NCBI GenBank assembly: GCA_014376445.1
Contig: JACMRM010000210.1
Coordinates: 1-36,151 of the forward strand
Length of the DNA: 36,151 nucleotides
Source of the DNA: Bacteriovorax sp.
GTDB lineage: Bacteria > Bdellovibrionota > Bacteriovoracia > Bacteriovoracales > Bacteriovoracaceae
Direction: 5' to 3'
Shown: one piece after another, positions 15,219-23,870 of the stretch
Numbering within the stretch: position 1 is the stretch's first letter
Layout: the number at the start of each line of letters is the position of its first letter
Notes under the pieces: model-generated
Told to the model about the DNA's origin: nothing
Databases searched by the model: none
The model's input: the letters and a program-made list of their open reading frames with translations, nothing else
Made by a program: the position numbers and the translations under genes

Positions 15219-16637
15219 TTACTTACATTCCGATTTTAGCGAGAATACATAGTCACCTAATTCATCGGCCCAGAACTCGCCATTAAAAGTCCAAAAATAT
15301 TGTTTGTCAGATCGTTGAAGGTGAGCAACGTCCCCTCTCTTTGCATTGGGATCGCGGAGAGAGACGTCATCATATAGCTCAGTTTTTTTCTTGCTTAAAA
15401 CTTCCAGCTTAATATAACTCATATCTTCAAATGATCTTACAACTTGAGCAGCATTTAGCTGAAGCTGTCCGCGAATATAACTTCCGATAAGATTTCGTTG
15501 AAGGCCTAGTGACTCACGAAGGTTGTCATTCAAAGCGCCTTTTAAAGCATCGTTTGGAAGACTTTTTAAGCGCTCAATTTCTTCACGCCCGTCATTGAAA
15601 GAGTTATAAAGTTCTAGATAAGCAGGATCTCTTCCAATTTGCGCAAGAGCAGTGCTTAGAATTTTGTTTTCTCTATATTTTCCTTCAGCGCGGTCTTTTA
15701 CCAGTAAATAATACTGGCGGTAATCCTTCCCTAAAGAATCAATAAATTTCTTGAATCCGATATTGTCATTTTCATAGTTAGCATAAAAATCATCAACCGT
15801 TTTATTTGAATCCTTCCAAAGACACATTTCCATATAAGAAAGCGCTTTTAGAACTTCAATTTCAGGGTTAAAAGTATAATTGAAAACAGGTGCCTTATAA
15901 GTTACAAGCTTTCCAAGTGTTCTATTGTAGTCCTTCAGATAGAAACTGTTCCATGCTTCTTCAAAAAGAATTTCCGGCCAGATATAAGAAGACTTTGGCA
16001 GGTCAAGATAAGTTGAATAAGCTTCAGTATACTTTTGAAGAGCAAATTGAGCGCGAGGAATACCCACAACACAATAGTCTCTTGTAATCTGCAGCTGTCT
16101 AATGCGGTCTTTATTGCTTTCTTTTTTAATCTGCGAGTCTGCAACATCAATACATTCTTTGAAAAATACTGCTGCTTTATCTTCTCTCTTGCTGACTGCA
16201 TACGCACTGCCTTCAAGTAAAAGAGCAAAAGGCTTCACCGGGTGCCAGTCTTCAATTTTTTTATCCAGATATTTCAATGCCTGATCATACTTTCCTAAAC
16301 GAAAAGCTTTTCTTGCCAGGATATAGCGGATCGTCGGTGCATTTGATCTCTCCAGGATATTTGCCGGCAATACTTCAAATTGTTTTACACCAACTTGAGT
16401 AATCAATTCATCCAGGACTTTATCAAGAACTGCATCGTTCACTCTGGTATTTGATGCCATATATTCTTTTACAAAAGGAATTGCACTGAAATACATTTTA
16501 TCCTGAACGAGTTCAGCGGCCATCTGCGGATAGTGAGTTTTATCACCCACTTGATATATTTTTCTCGCAGCTTGAATTGAAGCTTGTGCACTCATTCCAA
16601 ATGTCAGCAAGAAAAGTATTAAGCATGAATTTTTCAT
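15219..16637 (-). CDS. Exported TPR-like protein
   Basis: The start is placed at 16637, not at the upstream ATG at 16688. The strong ribosome-binding site GGAGAAG lies 5 nt before it, and the protein then begins with a proper signal peptide (MKNSCLILF start, cleavage after SAQA at residue 20). This gives 472 residues. Helical repeats of TPR/Sel1 character appear at RLGKYDQALKYLDKKIED, AVSKREDKAAVFFKEC, ALQKYTEAYSTYLDLP and FYLKDYNRTLGKLV. The C-terminal part (about 330-472) is helical then beta-like and ends in a Trp-rich stretch (YFWTFNGEFWADELGDY). It is likely periplasmic. It starts 16 bp after the outer-membrane beta-barrel gene and ends 2 bp before the next TPR gene. Confidence 0.78.
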   Translation of the reverse strand: MKNSCLILFLLTFGMSAQASIQAARKIYQVGDKTHYPQMAAELVQDKMYFSAIPFVKEYMASNTRVNDAVLDKVLDELITQVGVKQFEVLPANILERSNAPTIRYILARKAFRLGKYDQALKYLDKKIEDWHPVKPFALLLEGSAYAVSKREDKAAVFFKECIDVADSQIKKESNKDRIRQLQITRDYCVVGIPRAQFALQKYTEAYSTYLDLPKSSYIWPEILFEEAWNSFYLKDYNRTLGKLVTYKAPVFNYTFNPEIEVLKALSYMEMCLWKDSNKTVDDFYANYENDNIGFKKFIDSLGKDYRQYYLLVKDRAEGKYRENKILSTALAQIGRDPAYLELYNSFNDGREEIERLKSLPNDALKGALNDNLRESLGLQRNLIGSYIRGQLQLNAAQVVRSFEDMSYIKLEVLSKKKTELYDDVSLRDPNAKRGDVAHLQRSDKQYFWTFNGEFWADELGDYVFSLKSECK

Positions 16638-16653
16638 TTTACTTCTCCATAAA

Positions 16654-17367
16654 TTAGAATGTGTAGCCAAGAGACAATGTCGTATCAAAGTTTGACTTCA
16701 TACTTGTTCCTGCAGTTGCGATGTTATTTGCACTGTAGTGGACGGCAGTTAAATCCGTTCTGATGTTAAAGCTTTCATTGATATAAAACTTAAGACCAGC
16801 TTCCCACATGACACCGCTATGTGATTCTGACGTTTCGATTCCTTCTGCAGCTGCACCGTCAGTAAAACGAAGCTTATTATTTTTTTCTTTTAGCTGAGCG
16901 TACCCAACACCAAAAATCCAATCCATATATACAATCTTATTAAATGTATTGATCTTGCTGTAAAACGGTGACCAAAGGAGCATTGCTCCAGTGTAGCTTT
17001 CTACAATTCTTCTGAATGGAGTTGTACCTGTACCACCTCCGCCAGAATTGCGGACACCTTTTGCAGTATTATTTTCTTTTCCTGAATTCTTCGCATAAAT
17101 GGCTTCAAGGCCCCAGTCCTCAGAGAAAAAATAACCAATGCGCCCTTGAATCGAAGTCGCATCAACAAATGCTCCAGAAGTAGTAATACCACCGCCAACG
17201 TTCACATACACATGATCTGCTTTTCTGTACTTTCTATTTTGAAGAACGAATACTTCTTTGTCTGGATCAAGCCATGAGAATTCGTAAATGTCTTTTTCAT
17301 TAGCGAATAAATTTGTCGTAAAAACTAACATGAATAGAACTAAAGAAGCCAAAACTTTTGATTTCAT
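16654..17367 (-). CDS. Outer-membrane beta-barrel protein (myxobacterial-type OMP family)
   Basis: From the ATG at 17367 the protein has 237 residues. AGGA lies 5 nt before that codon, while the ATG at 17373 is directly adjacent to the same site. The signal peptide (MKSKVLASLVLF..., cleavage near LFA) is followed by a region with WLDPDKEVFVLQNRKYRK and alternating amphipathic strands (YVNVGGG, GRIGYFF, GLEAIYA, GLKFYI). The C-terminus LSLGYTF ends in phenylalanine, the usual outer-membrane assembly signal. This resembles the outer-membrane beta-barrel domain family common in myxobacteria and Bdellovibrio (GltA/B/H-like), by recollection of the conserved N-terminal motif. It is first in the envelope operon, so its promoter should lie in the AT-rich 17374-17448 gap. 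Confidence 0.8.
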   Translation of the reverse strand: MKSKVLASLVLFMLVFTTNLFANEKDIYEFSWLDPDKEVFVLQNRKYRKADHVYVNVGGGITTSGAFVDATSIQGRIGYFFSEDWGLEAIYAKNSGKENNTAKGVRNSGGGGTGTTPFRRIVESYTGAMLLWSPFYSKINTFNKIVYMDWIFGVGYAQLKEKNNKLRFTDGAAAEGIETSESHSGVMWEAGLKFYINESFNIRTDLTAVHYSANNIATAGTSMKSNFDTTLSLGYTF

Positions 17368-17448
17368 ACGCATCCTGCTTTATGAGTGTCATCAACCACT
17401 AAGGTTTAGAATTTAATATAATTTTAACACAGGAAGGCCTGCTCGCAA

Positions 17449-20400
17449 CTAATGAGCAGAAGTTTCAGCATAGAGACAAATTGATGAGTATTCACAGTGT
17501 GGACAGTGTTTCAAATTAACCTGATTAAGTGACTCAGTCTTTGACCAGTTCTCGAATAGAGATTGCGATATTTGGGCCAGAGATAAGGTTTTGGTCACTA
17601 ACTTTTTCTCATCAACATAAATCAAACTCAGGGGTATCATTTTTTCCGGAGTAAAATGCTTCAGATTAGCATATGCGTATCCATAACACATTAACTGGAA
17701 CCAATATGAATCTTCAGTTGCCTCATCTCTTAGTCCCGTTTTGAAGTCCCATACGATAATTTCATCACCACTTTCAAAGACTAAATCCGGTGTTCCTGAA
17801 ATCATCTGACCGAAAAATAAAAACTTTAAAATTTTTTCACTGATAAGATTTTTTCCTGCAGAAATCTTATTCGCTTCAATGAACGCCCATTCAATTTTAT
17901 CTTTGTCGTCTTTTATGTCTTCTAGAGACATATCGCCCGTCATGAGCTTTGAAAGAGTTGCATGAACTTTTATACCACGCTCTTTTGATGAATAAAACAT
18001 TTCTTCCAGTTCAACAATTTCTTCTTCATCCCCTCTGATAAAATCGACAGGGTTGATTGCAGGAGGTGTGATCTTGCAGATATTTGAAAGATAAAACTTA
18101 AACGGGCATTGTGATAACTGTGCAAGCTTCGTTACAGATGTGTCTGCAAAAACTCCCAGTTTGCTATTGCCACCCAGAGGAATTATTCCAAGCGAGTCTT
18201 TAAGAATGAGAGGGATTTCAACGTTTTGATGATCTATCTTCGGTGAAATCTGAATATTTTTTTCGGTATGTTCTAGATTAAGGCCAAGTCGCATGGCCTT
18301 GATCCAGTGATTGGACTCACTGCTTAGCTTCGGAAGTATTTTTTCTTCTTCTTTGATCGTTGCCCATAAATCAATCCATGCCAGGTATTTTACGGCGCGC
18401 GTGCATGCTACATAAAGAAGTCTTTTGCTTTCTGAGAATTCTTTCGCTTTATCCATCTCAGCTTCGAGGTAATAGTTAGGCGACTTAAAAAACTTTTTCT
18501 GATTGAAAGCTTTTTTCCAGCGGAAACTTTTCGGAAATTTTCCAATGGTCGCCCTGTTCCCCATATTAGTGCCATTGTTATTAATTCCGCCCAAAAGAAT
18601 AGCATCAAATTCCAACCCTTTTGAAGCATGGGCAGACATGATGATGACACGTTTTGCCCGCCCGCCATTCATCAACTCCAGCGAGTACTGTTCGTCACTT
18701 TCACTTGAGAGTAAATGAAAAACTTTAATCGGATCTTCGTTGCAGACTCTGCAGATAGAATCGATAAGTTTGCTGTTTTCCTGGTACTGGGAATTGCTGA
18801 TCCCTATCGAGTACATCAGTTTATGAAAAGCAAGACGAAGCCCGAGGATTTCAAAATCTCCCAGGAAATTTTCTTCAATGTCTTTGCTCTGAACTTTCAA
18901 GTGCAAAACTTCAAACAATGAATTAAGCAAAAAATGTGTCGAACTTAATTTCTTAAAGTCATTTCGATTAAGTTTTAACTCGATCGCTCTTAAAAATAAA
19001 TTAATAATCGGGTCTTCCCCGTACTCAATTTTTACCTGTGCACTAAAGGCCACTTCATTCTCTGCAAGCAGATCCAGCAAAAGAGCACTTGGTCTCAGTT
19101 TTCTATAGAGAACACAAATACTTTCAATATCATCTCTGACTAATAGTACTTTAATCGTTTCATATAATGCTTCTGCTTCATAGAAATCCAGGTCGAGTTT
19201 TTTATCACTTTCAAGTCCTGTGATTTCTGTTCTGATTCTTTCAACTTCGCCGCTTTTGTCTTTTTTAGCAGGTACATTCTGCGCTTCCATCAAAACACTA
19301 TTCGGATCGAGTCCTTCAAACCCTGTTCCCAAAGGAAAAACAATCGTAAAAAAATTATTGTTAAAATCAATGACTTTTCCGTCAGAGCGAAAATTGTTTT
19401 TCAGCCAGATATTATTTTGAGTTCCCAACATTTCAGAGGCCTGATTGAAAACCAGTAGCTCGCCGCCGCGGAAACCATAGATCGCCTGTTTTTTATCCCC
19501 AACACAAAATAATCTTTGATGATTGTCACCAACCAGATGCTGAATAATTTCGTACTGAACTGAAGATGTATCCTGAAATTCATCCACAATAAAATAATCA
19601 TAGTTCTTTTTAATTTTTTCCCTGATTACAGGATTTCTCAGACCGACACATACAAAATAATCAAGATCGGAGAAAGCAAAACCTTTTTCGAGAAAATAGT
19701 TGTAATCGATAAAATTATAAACTTCTTTAAAAATCTCTACCCATGACCAGTACGTGTCATAGTGATCGATAAAATTAATAAAATCCTCCTGGATTTCTCT
19801 AAGCTCTCTCACAAACAGCTTTAGATTCTCAAGAGTTTCTTTCTGATTTTCGTTCATAGACTTAGCTGCAGTAGGAAGCCTTCCGATACTATTGGCCCAC
19901 TCAGCATATTCTTTAAAATTTTGAGCAGAAAAATTTCCATTTGAATTTTTAGTGGCTTCAAAACTTTGTAGAAAACTAAACCAGCCTTTAGTCTGCTCTT
20001 TTGCATCAGCACTTAAGTCCACAGGTTTCTCAAGGGCTTCACTAAGATTCAGATCGCTGATCATTTTTTCGATATAAGGAGCAAGTTCTCTGGCAGCTGT
20101 CGTTTTCACAGATGGCTCTTTCCATAGAAGTCTAAGCTCCGGTGATTTATAAATTTCAATCATTGCACCAATCAAAGCTGTTGAGTTTGCTTCAAAGACC
20201 TGACTAAGATTATTCGTTTTAGAAATAAACCAAAGATTGAATAAATTTGAAATTTTATTTTTAAATTCTACATTGGAAAGAATTTCAACATCATTGCCTA
20301 CTTCGGAAAAATACCCCTGACTGATCAACTGATGACAGAATGAAGAAATCGTAGTGATATTCATCATCGTCAGATACTGTCTTACTATATGCCAGAATTC

Positions 20401-20706
20401 ATTTTCTTTTTCGTCATCAAGAATCAAACATAAGTCATCAATACGTTTCATCATACGAATCGACATTTCACCTGCTGCTTTTTTAGTGAATGTCATCAGA
20501 ACAACTTTAGGAAGCTGGAAAGGTATAACCTGAAGCCACTCACTATGTGGAGTCTTGATTCTTAAGTTGTCCAGCCACTTAATAATATGCTCTATAAGAA
20601 CATACGTTTTGCCTGATCCGGCACCGGCCGAAAGAATTTTTCCGCCCAGATGATTGATCGCCACCAGCTGTTCAGCATTAGGAGTTTTTTTGGTATTGTT
20701 ACTCAC
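17449..20706 (-). CDS. addA: AddA-like UvrD-family helicase/PD-(D/E)XK nuclease with four-cysteine Fe-S motif
   Basis: The protein has 1085 residues with a GTG start. The ribosome-binding site AGGGAGG lies 5 nt upstream, and the gene overlaps the addB-like gene by 8 bp. Superfamily-1 motifs: Walker A SAGAGSGKT (K33), motif II VDEFQD (D375, E376), motif III GDKKQAIYGFRGG, motif V SAHASKGLEFD and motif VI LLYVACTRA. The C-terminal nuclease has TPD (D974) and WDFKTG (D987, K989). A cysteine at 867 and CPHC-x5-C (1068, 1071, 1077) form the iron-staple pattern. The expected role is double-strand-break end resection before RecA loading. In Bacillus AddAB the Fe-S staple is described for AddB; here AddA also appears to have one. 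The symbol is by function; adnA-like naming would also be reasonable. Confidence 0.85.
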   Translation of the reverse strand: MSNNTKKTPNAEQLVAINHLGGKILSAGAGSGKTYVLIEHIIKWLDNLRIKTPHSEWLQVIPFQLPKVVLMTFTKKAAGEMSIRMMKRIDDLCLILDDEKENEFWHIVRQYLTMMNITTISSFCHQLISQGYFSEVGNDVEILSNVEFKNKISNLFNLWFISKTNNLSQVFEANSTALIGAMIEIYKSPELRLLWKEPSVKTTAARELAPYIEKMISDLNLSEALEKPVDLSADAKEQTKGWFSFLQSFEATKNSNGNFSAQNFKEYAEWANSIGRLPTAAKSMNENQKETLENLKLFVRELREIQEDFINFIDHYDTYWSWVEIFKEVYNFIDYNYFLEKGFAFSDLDYFVCVGLRNPVIREKIKKNYDYFIVDEFQDTSSVQYEIIQHLVGDNHQRLFCVGDKKQAIYGFRGGELLVFNQASEMLGTQNNIWLKNNFRSDGKVIDFNNNFFTIVFPLGTGFEGLDPNSVLMEAQNVPAKKDKSGEVERIRTEITGLESDKKLDLDFYEAEALYETIKVLLVRDDIESICVLYRKLRPSALLLDLLAENEVAFSAQVKIEYGEDPIINLFLRAIELKLNRNDFKKLSSTHFLLNSLFEVLHLKVQSKDIEENFLGDFEILGLRLAFHKLMYSIGISNSQYQENSKLIDSICRVCNEDPIKVFHLLSSESDEQYSLELMNGGRAKRVIIMSAHASKGLEFDAILLGGINNNGTNMGNRATIGKFPKSFRWKKAFNQKKFFKSPNYYLEAEMDKAKEFSESKRLLYVACTRAVKYLAWIDLWATIKEEEKILPKLSSESNHWIKAMRLGLNLEHTEKNIQISPKIDHQNVEIPLILKDSLGIIPLGGNSKLGVFADTSVTKLAQLSQCPFKFYLSNICKITPPAINPVDFIRGDEEEIVELEEMFYSSKERGIKVHATLSKLMTGDMSLEDIKDDKDKIEWAFIEANKISAGKNLISEKILKFLFFGQMISGTPDLVFESGDEIIVWDFKTGLRDEATEDSYWFQLMCYGYAYANLKHFTPEKMIPLSLIYVDEKKLVTKTLSLAQISQSLFENWSKTESLNQVNLKHCPHCEYSSICLYAETSAH

Positions 20707-22984
20707 ATGAACCTCCCTTTAAGCAAAAGAGGTTTACTGAACAATAATGGCAGACTTTAGATTCACGAGGAGCAGGAATATAATCGATAATTTGCTGAAT
20801 ATCATTAATAGCTTTCACAATAATTTCCTGTGCAGTCGCCATTGAAGAACTCAAAAGTTTTTGAGTATCATCTGTTTCAAAAATTAAATTAGTATCTGCC
20901 AGATCACTCAAGTTTAAATATCCAAATGATTCAATCTCAAAACCTTGATTTCTTAGAGCAAGAAGATAAACCCACATCTGGATTTTTCTGAATTCCATTG
21001 TCTCAGTTTTAGTTCCCGCTGCTGCGCTTGAACGCTTAAAATCGATAACAATAATTTTATTATCATTAAGCTCTAAAATGCAGTCTACTGACCCTACAAG
21101 ATTCCATGGATTAGAATTAAGCTGAACTTCAAACTTAATGCTTCTGCTATTTTTTACTTTCATTAAGTCGATCAGATAAACAATACCATTCCATGAATAA
21201 TGCATAATCTCATTATAGGCCCTGGCTTTTTCAGTTTCACTTAAAATTAGTTTCCCTGTTGTGAGATGACTATTAAACACTTCTAGGCAAATTTTGCGGT
21301 GAAAACTTAAATCAATTTCATCTGATTTATTGGGATTTTTATCAAAGTAACTGGCAATAATTTCGTGCTCCAGGTTTCCAAGCTCATCAGGGCTTAAGCT
21401 CGCACGCTCTTCCGGACGATTATCAATTTTATCAATGTAGCTAAAATAGAATTTTTGTGGGCAGTCAATGAATGCCTGAAGCTTTGAAGCAGAATAATTT
21501 TTCTGGACAAATGGACCTGTTTTTCTTTTCGGTGTTAAGTAATCTTGAATCTTCTTGATCGAATACTTGATTCCTAAATCAAAATCGACCGCTTCAAAAT
21601 TCTTTAAAATCTCACGCCATGAAAGATCTGTTTCTAAAACCTGCTCTTCAATCAAAAGTGCTGCCTCTTTTTTTGCAAGAATAGAAAGCAGTTCATATTT
21701 ATGGAAATGAAAATCCAGACCAGCTCTTTTAATCGGCCCGATGCTTCTCAATGCTTTAGTCATGGCTTCGCTCAGGATCTTCTCATTGGCCCTAAATCCT
21801 CCCATGCTTCCTGTTGCCAGAAGAACTGTAGGTTTTTCATCGTCACGAAAATCCAGATCGCTTACATCGAGAAAAGATCTTTCAATATTTTTCTCGAGTG
21901 ATAAAAGCGACACGCGTGGAGCATTCAGGCGGATTATGACCTGAAAAATATCAAAGGCGAAACTATCTATACTTGTCTGAAATTCAGAATAATCTTTAAC
22001 TGCAATTTCAGTGAGTTCGATAATCTTATATTTTCGATACTCTCCCTTTTTACTGGCTTCAATTTTTTTCGCCAGCAGCATCCCAAGCATTTCATCGATA
22101 TTAATTTGCTTTTTTTCTTTCAGGATTTTTTTCAATTCAATAAATAGAATTTCAATCTCTACTGTAAATAAATCTTCTGACGTTTTAAAAAATGACTTTT
22201 CTTTCTGTGCTTCCTGGAATGAGACCAGACTTGCCTGAGTACTAGCGAGAACCAGATCATAATTACTGTGCGTTTCAAAAAATTTCTTCAGAATAATATT
22301 GGCTTTGCCTTTAGGCAAAACGGCCACTCGGATATTTCCCTTCAGATCATTATCAACAGATTTTTTTGGCTCTTCTTCTGTCATCCACCCGATCCAATCA
22401 TTAGGAAGTGATTCCTGAAATACAGGTCGTGGGAAAAAAACTTCCACTTCATACTCTTCACTTAATACTTTCAACATATCGATTTGAACACCACTCATGT
22501 GCTTAAAACCAATAAACCACATCGCACGGTGAAGCTTTGACTCCGCTACCTTTTTGTAACTTAAATGCTCATCAATGATTTTTTCCTGATCCAGGTAGGT
22601 CCAGAAAACCAGAACAGATTTTACGATTACTTCATCGAGCTCTTTAAAAAATTCAGCGAGAAGTTCGAGGTTCAATGTATAGGATCTGAGTTCTGTGAAA
22701 AGCTCAAAGGCTTCAAGAAATAATGCAGTTTTCTCATTGGGAAAATAATGCTTCCAGACGGCGGAAAGCTTAATCATTAACTCGGACTTTCTCGAACGTT
22801 TGAGTCCTAATTTTTTTAGATGGTCTGAAATCCATTTTGAAATAGTAATAACTTCGAGCTCAGGCACGAGGCTTCTTAAATTGTCCGCGACTTTAGGGCT
22901 GGGGCAAATGATAAGCGGGGTATTTCCGGCCTTTAATTGCTCCAGTAAATCCTGATTGGATTCAAAAAAGATCACTTCTAGCAC
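20699..22984 (-). CDS. addB: AddB-like PD-(D/E)XK nuclease with Fe-S staple
   Basis: There is no ATG near the start. The GTG at 22984, preceded 9 nt by GGAG, is preferred; a TTG at 22999 (766 residues) has no ribosome-binding site. The N-terminal region lacks a Walker A motif, so it is an inactivated helicase-like part. The C-terminal nuclease begins with YSASKLQAFIDCPQKFYFSY (first cysteine at about 508), continues with GSVDCILEL and IVIDFKRS (catalytic D and K), and ends with C-x2-C-x5-C (about 745, 748 and 754). At about 760 residues it is clearly shorter than Bacillus AddB (over 1100), so part of the helicase-like region is reduced. It is immediately upstream of, and coupled to, addA; together they should form a two-nuclease recombination complex. 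Confidence 0.78.
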   Translation of the reverse strand: MLEVIFFESNQDLLEQLKAGNTPLIICPSPKVADNLRSLVPELEVITISKWISDHLKKLGLKRSRKSELMIKLSAVWKHYFPNEKTALFLEAFELFTELRSYTLNLELLAEFFKELDEVIVKSVLVFWTYLDQEKIIDEHLSYKKVAESKLHRAMWFIGFKHMSGVQIDMLKVLSEEYEVEVFFPRPVFQESLPNDWIGWMTEEEPKKSVDNDLKGNIRVAVLPKGKANIILKKFFETHSNYDLVLASTQASLVSFQEAQKEKSFFKTSEDLFTVEIEILFIELKKILKEKKQINIDEMLGMLLAKKIEASKKGEYRKYKIIELTEIAVKDYSEFQTSIDSFAFDIFQVIIRLNAPRVSLLSLEKNIERSFLDVSDLDFRDDEKPTVLLATGSMGGFRANEKILSEAMTKALRSIGPIKRAGLDFHFHKYELLSILAKKEAALLIEEQVLETDLSWREILKNFEAVDFDLGIKYSIKKIQDYLTPKRKTGPFVQKNYSASKLQAFIDCPQKFYFSYIDKIDNRPEERASLSPDELGNLEHEIIASYFDKNPNKSDEIDLSFHRKICLEVFNSHLTTGKLILSETEKARAYNEIMHYSWNGIVYLIDLMKVKNSRSIKFEVQLNSNPWNLVGSVDCILELNDNKIIVIDFKRSSAAAGTKTETMEFRKIQMWVYLLALRNQGFEIESFGYLNLSDLADTNLIFETDDTQKLLSSSMATAQEIIVKAINDIQQIIDYIPAPRESKVCHYCSVNLFCLKGGSCE

Positions 22985-23019
22985 AACGCTTTTCTCCAAG
23001 ACAAAGCTATGAAACTTTG

Positions 23020-23035
23020 ATAGAAATTATTCTAT
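23020..23035. repeat. 16-bp palindrome covering the hslO start codon
   Basis: ATAGAA-ATTA-TTCTAT is a perfect 6-bp inverted repeat with a 4-bp centre, overlapping the first two bases of the hslO ATG. A second inverted repeat, CAAAG (23002-23006) with CTTTG (23015-23019), lies beside it. Both sit in the roughly 50-bp gap between the divergent hslO and addB genes. They could be an operator or a start-occluding RNA hairpin, or chance in AT-rich DNA. Confidence 0.3.
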
Positions 23036-23870
23036 GCTTCCAGAAAGTCGATTGTATAGTTTTATTGATCAAAAAGAAGGCTTCACGCTGCACTTTTTAG
23101 AAGGCCAAAAGTTAATTCATGACTTGGCCGTTATCCACTCTGTGATTGGTGGTGGCTTCCAATATTTCCGTGATGCGATTTTATCATTTCAACCGATGAT
23201 TTCATTTTTAAAACCTGGAGAAGGACTCGGTGTTTATATTGATTCTGAAGAGCCTTACTTTCGATTAAAAATTGAGATGAGTGAAATTGGACAAATGAGA
23301 ACTCTTCTTTTACCTGAAGATTTTAATCAGTTTCCCAGAAAAATTTCTGGAAAATGTCGTATTGTAAAACTTCTTCCAGGTGAGCTGCAGCCCTACACTT
23401 CAATTATTAATCTTGATGATATTGATTTTCACCAGGTTGTTAACAAAATTCTTATTGAATCATATCAGTCAAACAGCGAAGTTTTTTTGAGCCAGGATTC
23501 TGACCAAAGTCTAATGATCATGAAACTTCCTGAAATTAATGTTAATAAAATTCAGACCAACTATATAATGAGTATTGAGCAGTATTGGAAAACAATCGAA
23601 GCGAAAACGCATAAACTTTATGAAATGGGCACTACTGAGCAGACAGATATTCAGAAACATTTTGAGAACGAAGGAATGCTTTTCTTAGGATCTAAAGAAA
23701 TTAAATTCAAATGTACTTGCTCTCGAGAAAGAATGTTTGAAGGCGTGAGATCTTTAGTATGGTCAAGTGGCATTGAAGTCGTTTTTGAACCTCATGAAAA
23801 AACTATTGAAACGAAATGCGATTACTGCAAAACCAGTTATCTTCTAACAAGGCAAGAGTTCGAAGGCTAA
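23034..23870 (+). CDS. hslO: Hsp33-family redox-regulated chaperone
   Basis: The protein has 278 residues, close to E. coli Hsp33 (292). The C-terminal zinc/redox switch is intact: KCTCSRERM supplies C227 and C229, and KCDYCKTSY supplies C262 and C265, the canonical CxC...CxxC arrangement. The N-terminal domain includes the segment around IHSVIGGGFQYFRDAILSF and GLGVYIDSEEPYFRLKIEMSEIGQMR, fitting the Hsp33 fold although diverged. It is a cytoplasmic holdase that activates on oxidative unfolding and zinc loss. The gene is divergent from addB and its last 4 bp overlap the end of the converging lipoprotein gene. The start is the ATG in a small palindrome; the ribosome-binding site is weak. Confidence 0.88.
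   Translation: MLPESRLYSFIDQKEGFTLHFLEGQKLIHDLAVIHSVIGGGFQYFRDAILSFQPMISFLKPGEGLGVYIDSEEPYFRLKIEMSEIGQMRTLLLPEDFNQFPRKISGKCRIVKLLPGELQPYTSIINLDDIDFHQVVNKILIESYQSNSEVFLSQDSDQSLMIMKLPEINVNKIQTNYIMSIEQYWKTIEAKTHKLYEMGTTEQTDIQKHFENEGMLFLGSKEIKFKCTCSRERMFEGVRSLVWSSGIEVVFEPHEKTIETKCDYCKTSYLLTRQEFEG

Noticed and set aside
15219-16688. Longer form of the exported TPR protein starting at 16688
   Set aside because: The extra 17 residues would overlap the outer-membrane protein gene and bury the signal peptide; GGAGAAG is correctly placed for 16637.
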